Below are positions 1 through 8,213 of a stretch of DNA of 10,215 nucleotides, piece after piece (within the stretch, counting starts at the first letter, position 1; the number at the start of each line of letters is the position of its first letter). The translations under genes and the position numbers were made by a program. The notes under the pieces are model-generated. The model made no database searches, was not told the origin of the DNA, and saw only the letters and a list, made by a program, of their open reading frames with translations. Origin of the DNA: Tannerella sp. (GTDB lineage: Bacteria; Bacteroidota; Bacteroidia; Bacteroidales; Tannerellaceae); NCBI GenBank assembly GCA_031290635.1, contig JAITNE010000161.1:1-10215 (forward strand), in the 5' to 3' direction.

Positions 1-1065
1 TTCCATCTCAAAGCGTGTAGTGCCGTAGTTATTGCTTTCCATGTTCTGGTTGACCATCTGCCCTTTATTATTGCGGGTATCCTTATCGGCAGAGAAATAA
101 GCGGCTTCATCAAAAGATAGTTTGGCGTCCTGCTGAATGGCGATATAGAGCGAGTCGAGACGTGTGAGCGCCTTGCTGATTTCCTGGTCGGATACTTTTG
201 GGCGCAGCAATATATGTCGGCTGTCGATACGGTCGCCGCGTTTTTCAATCAGCTGAATGATGTGGAAGCCGTATTCGGTCTCGATGATGTTCGAGATTCT
301 GTTAGGGTCGTTAAGGCTCGACAGCGCGTTGGCATACTCGGACGCCATCTCAACCTTCGACATAAACCCGGTCCTGCCGCCTTGCATGGCTGTTCCCTGG
401 TCTTCGGAGTAAAGCAGTGCGAGCGATGAGAAAGCATATTCGCCTTTGTTGATTTTATCGGTATAGTCGCGCAGGCGAGCCTTGATAGCGTCGATGTCTT
501 CGACAGGAATCTTCGGCTCCATAGTAATAATCTGTACTTCGACGGTTGAAGGAATCATCGGCAGACTGTCTTTTGAAATCTGGCTGAAGTACTTGCGCAC
601 GTCTGAGGGCGTCAGTCGTATATCGCCGACGATTTTCTTTTGCATCTCTTCTATGATCTGCTGGTCACGCACTTGTCGTTTGCGTTCTTCTTTTATCTGC
701 GACAGTTTTTTGCCGCCCATGTATTCCTCAAGTTTCTCCTGCGAGCCTACGCGGTTGATAATCATATTGACCCAACGGTCAACGTATCGCAGCACGTTGC
801 CTTCGTCGGCAGTGATACTGTCGATTTTGGCTTGCGAGAGGAATAGTTTCTGCACGGCAATTTGTTCGGGCAGTATGCAATATGGGTCGCCCTCAATGCG
901 CACGCCGTCGTTTTGCAGGAAGAGGCGTTGGTTTTCGACGTCCGAACGGAGTATAGGCTCGTCGCCAACAATCCAAATCACTTCGTCTATAACATTCTTC
1001 TGCGCTGCGAGCGAGAGGCATGTTGCGATGCAAATCATACTGAGTGTTAATCGTTTAATTATCAT
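1..1065 (-). CDS. SurA-like periplasmic peptidylprolyl isomerase (3' end outside window)
   Basis: Probable envelope chaperone/isomerase that helps fold exported and outer-membrane proteins. The window holds 355 codons from the ATG at 1065 to the left edge without a stop, so the C-terminus is missing. Residues 1-21 look like a signal peptide (KR, a hydrophobic stretch, then SLAAQ, with cleavage likely near A20/A21). Residues 25-165 form a SurA N-terminal-like region (VIDEVIWIVGDEPILRSDVE), followed by a first parvulin (PpiC) domain at about 173-275 with GGRTGFMSKVEM and ending YGFHIIQLIEKR. A second parvulin domain starts near DSRHILLRPK at 281-290 and runs off the edge. The start lies 11 nt after the upstream lipoprotein gene, so it is probably co-transcribed. 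The two-parvulin SurA layout is the usual one; assignment as the true SurA orthologue is inference. Confidence 0.9.
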   Translation of the reverse strand, partial: MIIKRLTLSMICIATCLSLAAQKNVIDEVIWIVGDEPILRSDVENQRLFLQNDGVRIEGDPYCILPEQIAVQKLFLSQAKIDSITADEGNVLRYVDRWVNMIINRVGSQEKLEEYMGGKKLSQIKEERKRQVRDQQIIEEMQKKIVGDIRLTPSDVRKYFSQISKDSLPMIPSTVEVQIITMEPKIPVEDIDAIKARLRDYTDKINKGEYAFSSLALLYSEDQGTAMQGGRTGFMSKVEMASEYANALSSLNDPNRISNIIETEYGFHIIQLIEKRGDRIDSRHILLRPKVSDQEISKALTRLDSLYIAIQQDAKLSFDEAAYFSADKDTRNNKGQMVNQNMESNNYGTTRFEME

Positions 1066-1076
1066 TTCTTTATGTT

Positions 1077-1931
1077 TTATTCTTTAATAAATTTTACTAC
1101 TCCATCATTGACGGCTGAGCGGTATAAATCTTCGCCGAACTCACGCAAATAATCTATCTTGCGTTTGTTTGCCATCATATTGCGTATCTGTACGCCGACA
1201 TAGTCGAAAGGCGCTACGCCGCCAACTAATCGCTTATCTGAGATGTTCAGGAAATACACGTATGTACTGTCTGATACTTCCAGATGATCATTAGCGCTCA
1301 GAAAGCGCGTTGCATCCGTGATGCGCTGCGGTATCTTAGTCATCACCTCGTCGAAATTCACCCAACGGTCGTAGAAAAGGTCGTAGGTGATAGCGTTCTG
1401 AATGCTGTACTTCTCAATCTTTTCGAGCGATTCTTCCGTTTCGGAGACGTACCATTTGCGCACTTCGTTCAGGTTGGGCGCATCTACCGGCGCTTTTAGG
1501 AACAAGCCTTTTATAAGGTTGTCGCCCAGCACGAACTGTGCCTTATTCTCCTCATAATAAGCAATTTGGTCGGCCACGCTAATATCCGCTGATACTTTGT
1601 CGTTGACTAACTTTTCCTGATAGCGGTGTCGGATAAGCGAGCGGCGATACTCGCTAACCAAACGCTCTATCTCGTTCTTGTCGCCGCCTACGTTTTTATA
1701 TGCGGCATTGTCCATAAGTGTGCTGATGACCATCTTTTTGACGAGACTTTCGGCGCGGATGAGGCTGTCGGCGCTCGTCAGTCCTTTCGGCATCTGCACT
1801 GCGATGTCGGCTCGTGTTATGTTCTTGTCGCCGATATGCACTAAGACGTCTTCCTGCGATTTATCGATGCTGCGATTATCGCAAGCGCAAATCAGAAGAA
1901 TGGAAGCTATTAGTGAAAGACACAGTCGCAT
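1077..1931 (-). CDS. SurA-N-like lipoprotein without a recognisable parvulin domain
   Basis: Probable envelope lipoprotein related to the N-terminal chaperone region of SurA/PpiC proteins. I chose the ATG at 1931 (284 residues); a GTG six bases upstream at 1937 would add two residues. The start has a hydrophobic signal ending ICAC-DN, which fits a lipobox with the second Cys lipidated. Next comes a SurA-like stretch (VLVHIGDKNITRADI, then MPKGLTSADSLIRAE) and a mostly helical, charged remainder. The YYEENKAQF segment resembles the linker before a parvulin domain, but the GG and GFHI motifs of an active isomerase, clear in both neighbours, are absent. It starts 16 nt after the upstream PpiC gene and ends 11 nt before the SurA-like gene. 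It may act as a chaperone or membrane-anchored partner of its neighbours; that role is inferred from position. Confidence 0.85.
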   Translation of the reverse strand: MRLCLSLIASILLICACDNRSIDKSQEDVLVHIGDKNITRADIAVQMPKGLTSADSLIRAESLVKKMVISTLMDNAAYKNVGGDKNEIERLVSEYRRSLIRHRYQEKLVNDKVSADISVADQIAYYEENKAQFVLGDNLIKGLFLKAPVDAPNLNEVRKWYVSETEESLEKIEKYSIQNAITYDLFYDRWVNFDEVMTKIPQRITDATRFLSANDHLEVSDSTYVYFLNISDKRLVGGVAPFDYVGVQIRNMMANKRKIDYLREFGEDLYRSAVNDGVVKFIKE

Positions 1932-1947
1932 ACTCACAAGGTATTGG

Positions 1948-3534
1948 TCAGAGATACTTTTTTATCTTATTAATCACTTTCTTGTTGATGACGACGGGGT
2001 ATTTCGCCGTTATCTCCTTCACCCATTCGGCTTCGAGCGCTTCCTGTTGCTCGGCAGGCCGACTCCAGACGCGCTTGTTGCTTATCTCAAACAGCAATAT
2101 GCCGTCGTAATATTCCTTGACAAGCATGTTGTATTCGGGATAGTCGCGTTCAAGCACATCGCGCTCCATCTCGGTTACTATATCCCGAACGAACATGTTA
2201 AAAATCTCTTTCATGAAATCGGGCGAGTAAGATTTGATAGACGCAGGCTTGCGGTAAATGTATTCGGCGAACTCATATTGCGGAAAATCCAAAGTGTCAA
2301 GTCGAATCAGCGGTTTCGTCAGTTGGACGGCTCTATAGTAGAACGATGTATCCGATGCAAAGTATTCATCGGCTATCTGCTCCAATTCGGCGTATGCTTC
2401 GGGATAGAATATGTAGTTGTGTCGAGCCTTCATTTTCTCGTCAAAAGTCTTGTATAAATCGAAGTTTCGCTCGGTCTGTTTCATGTTTTCGGCAATACCG
2501 CTTTCCATTTCTTCAAATGGGATACTTTCCTTTTTATCAATCAGTTTGATTATATGAAATCCGAAGCGTGTGCGTATCGGCTCGCTTATATCGCCTACTT
2601 TTTCGAGTGCAAAAGCGGCTTGCTCGAATGGCTTCACCATCTCGCCCAGACCGAAAGAATTAAGCAGTCCGCCGCGTTTGCCCGAAACCGAATCGCTCGA
2701 CCATGTTTTAGCCATTTCTTCAAAATTTGCTCCTCCAATGATTAACTGACGCAACGAATCAGACTTCAGGCGAGTAGCCTCTACTACTTCGTCGGTTAGC
2801 GAATCGGCGCCGAAGGGCGTCAGAATATGAGCTGTGCGAACAGAGCCGGGATTAGGTAACAGCCTGTCTAACTTGACGATATGATAGCCTATGATAGTGC
2901 GCAAGGGAGGCGATACCTCGTTGGGTTGCAGTGAATACACCTGTTCTTCAAGCTCTTTGATAACCTGAAGCGGATACAGATACTCAATTTCTCCATAGAG
3001 GATACTGTCTCTTTTCTCGTCCGTAGCCAGCGTTTGACCTACTGCTTCGAATGCTTCGCCGTTCTTGATGCGCTCGTATATCGCTAAAGCCTTATTGTAA
3101 GGGGCGATCGTGTCAGCCGAAAAAAGCTGGGCGCTGGGGAAACGAACGACGATGTACTTAAACGCAGGGATAAGTTTTGTGCGCTCGTAGATGTGACGAA
3201 TAACCGAATCTTCGCCCGCCTTGTCTGATAGAAAGCTCTGCTGCAGTTGCCGCTTGTAACTGTTGAACTCGCTGTCGAACCTTGGCGCTTTGTGTACTCC
3301 CAGAGCCTCAGCGTCAGCTACTTTGAGCTTGTAGTTCTTAAACAGTTCGACGTAATTGGCGACGGATTTCTTATCAGTCAAATCCACGCTGGCGTCTTTC
3401 TTTGCAAAAAAGATAAACTCGGAAAGCGGAATGTCTTTACCCGCAACGGTCATTACCGCAGGGTCTTTCTTGTCTTTGGCATAAAGGCAGGCGCTACTCG
3501 CCGCCACAATCAAAATTATTAAAATTTTCTTCAT
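1948..3534 (-). CDS. PpiC-type peptidylprolyl isomerase with two parvulin domains
   Basis: Probable secreted folding factor of 528 residues that isomerises X-Pro bonds in exported proteins. Residues 1-19 form a signal sequence (MKKILIILIV, then SSACLYA). Cleavage after A19 by signal peptidase I seems likely, but C16 preceded by SSA could instead make it a lipoprotein. A SurA-N-like helical region covers about 25-120. The first parvulin domain is at about 122-223 and ends GYHIVKLDR. The second is at 230-332, with SVRTAHILTP, SGKRGGLLNSFGLGEMV and GFHIIKLID, and is the better preserved. A long C-terminal helical region (about 340-528) has no motif I recognise and ends in a basic segment (INKKVINKIKKYL). 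The ATG at 3534 is 21 nt after recQ, with CAGG just upstream as a modest ribosome site. The first domain is more divergent and may be structural only. Confidence 0.92.
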   Translation of the reverse strand: MKKILIILIVAASSACLYAKDKKDPAVMTVAGKDIPLSEFIFFAKKDASVDLTDKKSVANYVELFKNYKLKVADAEALGVHKAPRFDSEFNSYKRQLQQSFLSDKAGEDSVIRHIYERTKLIPAFKYIVVRFPSAQLFSADTIAPYNKALAIYERIKNGEAFEAVGQTLATDEKRDSILYGEIEYLYPLQVIKELEEQVYSLQPNEVSPPLRTIIGYHIVKLDRLLPNPGSVRTAHILTPFGADSLTDEVVEATRLKSDSLRQLIIGGANFEEMAKTWSSDSVSGKRGGLLNSFGLGEMVKPFEQAAFALEKVGDISEPIRTRFGFHIIKLIDKKESIPFEEMESGIAENMKQTERNFDLYKTFDEKMKARHNYIFYPEAYAELEQIADEYFASDTSFYYRAVQLTKPLIRLDTLDFPQYEFAEYIYRKPASIKSYSPDFMKEIFNMFVRDIVTEMERDVLERDYPEYNMLVKEYYDGILLFEISNKRVWSRPAEQQEALEAEWVKEITAKYPVVINKKVINKIKKYL

Positions 3535-3555
3535 AAAACCTGTATATAATATATT

Positions 3556-6267
3556 TTAATTAGCTAATTCGGAAATAAATTTTATACGCACTAGTCTTAC
3601 TTCCCATTCTTCGAAGCCGCCGCCTAATTCTTTAATAGCTTCTTCGAGCGAATCGGTTTCCGACTCTTTGAAATATAAATAAATGTCTTCAATACGATCT
3701 TCATCAATCACTTCATAAATGAAATAATCAAGGTTCAAACGTGTGCCTGAATAGACAATGGTCTCAATTTCTTTGAGCAGTTCCTCAAATTCAAGACCTT
3801 TGCTGAACGCTATCTCATCAAGCGCTACTTTGCGGTCAATGCTCTGGACTATCCAGACTTTCAGTTTCGACTTGTTTGCCACAGTGCGTACACGCAAGTC
3901 TTCAGGACGCACAATCTCGTTCTCTTCGACGTATTTCTTAATTATTTCAACGAACTCCTTACCATAGCGTTTTGCTTTACCGGCGCCAACGCCGGGTATG
4001 TTTTGCAATTCATCAATGGTTACCGGATAGGTTGTGGCCATTGCTTCGAGCGAGGGATCCTGAAAGATAACGTAAGGAGGCACTGCAAGACGCTTTGAGG
4101 TCTTTTTGCGCAAATCCTTCATTATTGAGAATAATTCAGGGTCAACCGCGCATGACCCACCGCCGTGAAGCATTATTTCATCGTCATCATCATTGTCAAA
4201 TTCATTGTCCTTTACGACCATGAACGAGACGGGATGTTTTACGAATTTATCGCCCATAGGGGTTATCTTCAGCAGACCGTAGTTTTCTATATCTTTCTCG
4301 AGATAGCCAACAATCAGAGCCTGACGAATGATAGCCATCCATACTCTTTCATCTTCATCGTCGCCGACGCCGAACAAATCAAGTTCGTTATGCTTGAACG
4401 ACAATATGTCGGACGTACCACGACCTATCAATACATCAACGATATATTCGGCTTTATAGTATTCTTTTAATACGGAAATAGTCTCAAGAATTGTTAAAAG
4501 AAGTTCTTTGGCTTCAATCATTTGCTTGGGTTTCCTGCAATTATCGCAGTTGCAGCAGTTCTCTTCATCGTATTTCTCGCCGAAGTAATGTAGCAGCACC
4601 TTGCGGCGGCAGACGGCAGTCTCGGCATACGCGGCTGTTTCGAGCAACAACTGTTTGCCTATCTCCTGCTCTACAACGGGTTTGCCTTGCAGAAACTTTT
4701 CGAGTTTGAGCAAGTCTTTGTTTGAATAGAAAGCGAGGCAATGACCTTCGCCGCCATCGCGTCCGGCGCGTCCTGTCTCTTGATAATAGCCTTCGAGACT
4801 CTTAGGTATATCATAGTGGATAACGTAGCGTACATCAGGCTTGTCGATACCCATACCAAAGGCTATGGTCGCTACTATCACATCAACTTCTTCCATCAGG
4901 AAGGCGTCCTGATTGGCGGTACGTGTCTGCGAATCCATGCCTGCATGATAGGCGCGAGCCTTTATTCCGTTAGCCAGCAGTACCTCGGCAAACATCTCTA
5001 CTTCTTTGCGGCTGAGGCAATAAACTATGCCCGACTTGCCCTCGTTCTGTTTCATGAATTTGATTATATCACGCTCTATATTTGAGGTTTTAGGCCTCAC
5101 CTCATAGTAGAGGTTAGAGCGGTTGAACGACGACGAGAAGACGCTTGCCTTCATCATTCCAAGGTTCTTCTGTATGTCATGCTGCACTTTGGGTGTGGCA
5201 GTGGCTGTCAATGCTATCACAGGACGTACTCCTATCTCGTTGATTATAGGACGAATACGACGATATTCCGGGCGAAAATCATGACCCCACTCCGAGATGC
5301 AGTGCGCCTCGTCTATGGCATAGAAAGAAATTTTCAATTTTCGCAGGAAAAGAATATTTTCTTCTTTAGTGAGCGACTCCGGGGCTACGTAAAGCAGCTT
5401 GGTCTTGCCCGACAGAACGTCATTCTTGACGTCTTCGATAGCTGCCCTCGTAAGCGAGGAGTTCATGAAATGCGCAATGCCGTCTTCATCGCTGAAGTTA
5501 CGCATGGCGTCCACCTGATTCTTCATCAATGCAATCAAGGGCGAGATAATGATAGCCGTACCTTCCATCATCAGCGCAGGAAGCTGGTAACAGAGCGACT
5601 TGCCGCCACCTGTAGGCATCAGCACAAAGGTATCATGCCCTGAAAGCACGTTCTCGATGATTTCTTTTTGTGTGCCTTTGAATGTATCAAAGCCGAAATG
5701 CGTCTTCAGTGCATTCGTTATCTTGTCTTTCTTCGTTTTCCGAATAGTTGTCTGCGCTGTTATAGCGGTATCCGCCTTGTCTTTAGGCTTAGCAACAGGT
5801 TTTGCCACAGGTTTTGTCGCAGGCTTTGCAACAGGTTTTGCAACAGGTTTTGTAGTAGGCTTTGCAACAGGTTTTGCAACAATCTTTGCCGCAGGCTTCG
5901 TAGCAGACTTTGCAATAGGTTTTGCCGCAGGCTTCGCAATAGTCTTCGCAACAGGTTTTGCAATAGTCTTCGCAACAGGTTTTGCGATAGGCTTTGCCGT
6001 AGGCTTCGCAACAGGTTTCGCCGCAGGTTTTGCAATAGGCTTTACCACAGGCTTTACAATAGGTTTTGCCGCAGGCTTCGCGGTAGTCTTCGCAACAGGT
6101 TTTGCGATAGGTTTCGCAGCAGGTTTTGCCGCAGGTTTTGCCGCAGGCTTCGCAACCGGTTTTGTAGTAGGCTTTGCAACCGGCTTTGCAACAGTCTTAT
6201 TGGAAGCAGGCGCTACTTTTGGTTTACTGCTTACCGCTGCTTTTTTTGCAATTTCTTTTTTTGCCAT
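3556..6267 (-). CDS. recQ: ATP-dependent DNA helicase RecQ with a KP-repeat N-terminal tail
   Basis: 3'-5' DNA helicase of recombination and replication-fork repair. After a 161-residue repeat tail, the helicase motifs are complete: FKGTQKEII (196-204), Walker A MPTGGGKS (217-224), DEAH box (319-322), TATATP (354-359) and QETGRAGRDG (496-505). The RecQ zinc site is C553, C571, C574 and C577 with family spacing. A winged-helix (RQC) region covers about 585-680, then a short acidic linker (DNDDDD) and an HRDC domain at about 728-780 containing IPGVGAGKAKRYG. The last 110 residues look like the extra helix-turn-helix region seen in many Bacteroidota RecQ proteins. The protein is 903 residues; removing the tail leaves about 740, near the usual Bacteroidota length. 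The only Met before Walker A is M1, so the tail must be translated unless a non-AUG start is used. The start is 20 nt after clpX. Bloom/WRN-type activities are known for the family; any role of the tail is inference. Confidence 0.97.
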   Translation of the reverse strand: MAKKEIAKKAAVSSKPKVAPASNKTVAKPVAKPTTKPVAKPAAKPAAKPAAKPIAKPVAKTTAKPAAKPIVKPVVKPIAKPAAKPVAKPTAKPIAKPVAKTIAKPVAKTIAKPAAKPIAKSATKPAAKIVAKPVAKPTTKPVAKPVAKPATKPVAKPVAKPKDKADTAITAQTTIRKTKKDKITNALKTHFGFDTFKGTQKEIIENVLSGHDTFVLMPTGGGKSLCYQLPALMMEGTAIIISPLIALMKNQVDAMRNFSDEDGIAHFMNSSLTRAAIEDVKNDVLSGKTKLLYVAPESLTKEENILFLRKLKISFYAIDEAHCISEWGHDFRPEYRRIRPIINEIGVRPVIALTATATPKVQHDIQKNLGMMKASVFSSSFNRSNLYYEVRPKTSNIERDIIKFMKQNEGKSGIVYCLSRKEVEMFAEVLLANGIKARAYHAGMDSQTRTANQDAFLMEEVDVIVATIAFGMGIDKPDVRYVIHYDIPKSLEGYYQETGRAGRDGGEGHCLAFYSNKDLLKLEKFLQGKPVVEQEIGKQLLLETAAYAETAVCRRKVLLHYFGEKYDEENCCNCDNCRKPKQMIEAKELLLTILETISVLKEYYKAEYIVDVLIGRGTSDILSFKHNELDLFGVGDDEDERVWMAIIRQALIVGYLEKDIENYGLLKITPMGDKFVKHPVSFMVVKDNEFDNDDDDEIMLHGGGSCAVDPELFSIMKDLRKKTSKRLAVPPYVIFQDPSLEAMATTYPVTIDELQNIPGVGAGKAKRYGKEFVEIIKKYVEENEIVRPEDLRVRTVANKSKLKVWIVQSIDRKVALDEIAFSKGLEFEELLKEIETIVYSGTRLNLDYFIYEVIDEDRIEDIYLYFKESETDSLEEAIKELGGGFEEWEVRLVRIKFISELAN
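5785..6192 (-). repeat. In-frame 12-bp tandem repeat: 34 copies of xxKP in RecQ
   Basis: Residues 26-161 of RecQ divide without any break into 34 tetrapeptides. Lys is the third residue in all 34, Pro the fourth in all but five, and the first two positions are mostly V/A/I/T followed by A. Acidic residues are absent. The common unit is VAKP, AAKP or IAKP. At the DNA level the 12-bp unit varies at silent positions (Lys AAA/AAG, Ala GCA/GCG), so the copies are not all freshly duplicated. Copy number changes by whole units would keep the frame. The repeat leaves several frames open on both strands, which produces spurious ORFs here. Confidence 0.95.
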
Positions 6268-6287
6268 AAGTTACACATTTAATTCAT

Positions 6288-7526
6288 TCATGCTATTTGC
6301 AACCTTTGGACATCTGCATTCTCAAAATTTTCTTTTGCGTACTGCAATGTTACGTGTAGTTTCTTTTGCGTCCCCGAAGGCATCTCATACATGGCATTTA
6401 TCATGATTGTCTCGACTATCGAACGCAAACCGCGTGCTCCTAACTTGAATTCGATGGATTTATCGACTATATAATCGAACACATCATCATCGAACGAGAG
6501 TTGGATTTTATCCATCTCGAACAGCTTGATATACTGCTTGGTAATGGAGTTTTTAGGTTCTATAAGGATACGTCGCAACGTATCACGGTCTAACGGACTG
6601 AGGTAGGTCAGTATAGGCAGGCGGCCTATAATTTCGGGTATCAGCCCGAAGGATTTCAGGTCGGTCGGAGTAATATACTTGAGCATATTGTTGCGATCGT
6701 AACCGCTGGTGTGATGGTTGGCAGTGTAACCTACTACGCGGGTATTAAGTCTCTGTGCTATCTTTTTCTCTATGCCGTCGAAAGCGCCGCCGCATATAAA
6801 CAGGATATTCTTCGTATCGACCGGTATCATCTTCTGTTCGGGGTGTTTGCGTCCGCCCTGAGGTGGTACCATGGCAATCGAGCCTTCGAGCATCTTGAGC
6901 AGACCCTGTTGTACGCCTTCGCCGCTAACGTCGCGCGTTATCGAAGGGTTATCACCCTTGCGGGCAATCTTGTCTATTTCATCAATGAAAACTATACCTC
7001 GCTGCGCGGCTTCTACATCATAGTCGGACGCTTGTAGCAGTCGTGTCAGGATGCTTTCGATATCTTCGCCTACATAGCCGGCCTCGGTGAAGACCGTCGC
7101 GTCAACTATGCAGAACGGCACATTCAACTTGCGTGCTATAGTGCGTGCGAGCAGCGTCTTGCCCGTGCCCGTAGCGCCTACCATTATAATGTTCGATTTT
7201 TCAATCTCTACATCATCGCCGGCGTCTTTCTGCATCAATCGTTTATAGTGATTATAAACAGCTACGGAGAGATATTTCTTGGCGTCGTCCTGACCGATAA
7301 CGTACGTGTCGAGAAACAATTTGATGTCGGATGGCTTCGGAAACGTACCCGGAATAATCTGAAACGGCTTGGGCTTAACCTGACCCATCAAAACCATCTG
7401 CTCCTTGAGAATATTACCGGCATTCTCTGCACAAGTCTCACATATTGAGCCTGTTATCCCTGTAATCAACAGCTTCACTTCTCGGCGTGTCTTACCGCAA
7501 AATGCACATTTTTCATCAATTTTCAT
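6288..7526 (-). CDS. clpX: ATP-dependent protease unfoldase subunit ClpX
   Basis: AAA+ unfoldase that recognises tagged or specific substrates and threads them into ClpP in the cytoplasm. The 412-residue length is normal. The N-terminal zinc-binding domain has C7, C10, C29 and C32. The AAA+ core shows Walker A GATGTGKT (117-124), the pore-1 loop GYVGED (150-155), Walker B IVFIDEID (178-185), the RKH pore loop (226-228) and sensor 2 GARGLR (363-368). The loop that docks on ClpP, IGF in E. coli, appears here as VGY (265-267), a conservative change that I think is shared with relatives. Its ATG overlaps the clpP stop as ATGA, so translation is probably coupled to clpP. Nothing looks damaged. Confidence 0.98.
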   Translation of the reverse strand: MKIDEKCAFCGKTRREVKLLITGITGSICETCAENAGNILKEQMVLMGQVKPKPFQIIPGTFPKPSDIKLFLDTYVIGQDDAKKYLSVAVYNHYKRLMQKDAGDDVEIEKSNIIMVGATGTGKTLLARTIARKLNVPFCIVDATVFTEAGYVGEDIESILTRLLQASDYDVEAAQRGIVFIDEIDKIARKGDNPSITRDVSGEGVQQGLLKMLEGSIAMVPPQGGRKHPEQKMIPVDTKNILFICGGAFDGIEKKIAQRLNTRVVGYTANHHTSGYDRNNMLKYITPTDLKSFGLIPEIIGRLPILTYLSPLDRDTLRRILIEPKNSITKQYIKLFEMDKIQLSFDDDVFDYIVDKSIEFKLGARGLRSIVETIMINAMYEMPSGTQKKLHVTLQYAKENFENADVQRLQIA

Positions 7527-8197
7527 GACTGTAAAACTTTTTTAGTCAATACTTCGTCTATCATACCGTATTCGAGGGCTTCGCGAGCCGACATCCAATA
7601 GTCGCGGTCGCTGTCGCGCTCTATATCTTCGTAGCTCTTGCCCGAATGTTTGGATATAATGTTATACAACTCCTCTTTGATTTTAACTATCTCGCGTACA
7701 GTAATTTCCATATCCTTAGCCTGACCTTGCATGCCGCCCATAGGCTGATGTATCATCACTCGCGAGTGTTCGAGCGCGAAACGCTTCGACTTAGCGCCCG
7801 CAACAAGTATCACTGAGGCCATTGAGGCAGCAATACCCGTGCATATAGTTGAAACATTGCTGCTGATGTACTGCATAGTGTCGTAGATACCCAAACCGGA
7901 ATATACTATACCGCCGGGTGAGTTGATGTAGATAGCAATATCCTTGCCCGGATCGCTGGTATCCAAGTAAAGCAACTGCGCTTGAATGACATTGGCGGTG
8001 TAGTCGTCAATCTGTGTGCCGAGGAAGATGATACGGTCCATCATCAGACGCGAGAAAACGTCCATTTGCGCTACGTTCAGTTGGCGCTCCTCAATAATTG
8101 TAGGTGAAATGTAATTGCTCGTAAAGTTGATGTAACTGTCCAAGGTGTTACCGTTCATTCCTAAATGCCCTGTCGCATATTTCTTAAATTCTTTCAT
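7523..8197 (-). CDS. clpP: ATP-dependent Clp protease proteolytic subunit ClpP
   Basis: Serine peptidase forming the tetradecameric degradation chamber used by ClpX. The catalytic triad is intact: S125 in GIAASMAS, H150 in MIHQPMGG and D199 in SDRDYWMS, with spacings of 25 and 49 residues as in E. coli ClpP. The oxyanion glycines (INSPGG, 91-96) are present. At 224 residues it is about 15 to 30 longer than many ClpP proteins. The extra length is at the N-terminus (about residues 1-33), which is probably a propeptide or a lineage extension. It begins 16 nt after tig behind an A-rich leader containing AAAAAAGAT, and its stop overlaps the clpX start. Confidence 0.98.
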   Translation of the reverse strand: MKEFKKYATGHLGMNGNTLDSYINFTSNYISPTIIEERQLNVAQMDVFSRLMMDRIIFLGTQIDDYTANVIQAQLLYLDTSDPGKDIAIYINSPGGIVYSGLGIYDTMQYISSNVSTICTGIAASMASVILVAGAKSKRFALEHSRVMIHQPMGGMQGQAKDMEITVREIVKIKEELYNIISKHSGKSYEDIERDSDRDYWMSAREALEYGMIDEVLTKKVLQS

Positions 8198-8213
8198 ATC
8201 TTTTTTATTTTAT

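Noticed and set aside
482..1087. 201-residue Ser/Ile-rich plus-strand frame
   Set aside because: It lies entirely opposite the well-supported SurA-like gene and its composition is typical of an antisense shadow.
1678..2457. 259-residue plus-strand frame
   Set aside because: It spans the opposite strand of two secretory chaperone genes and their junction, with no recognisable motif.
5785..6192. CRISPR array as an explanation for the regular repeat
   Set aside because: The unit is 12 bp with no unique spacers, and it encodes a continuous protein tail in frame with RecQ.
5600..6406. Long plus-strand reading frame opposite recQ with a GFATGFA-type Gly/Phe/Ala repeat, plus further open frames in the same place
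   Set aside because: The 12-bp repeat of recQ has no stops in several frames on both strands, so long frames arise automatically. The sense frame encodes a full helicase.
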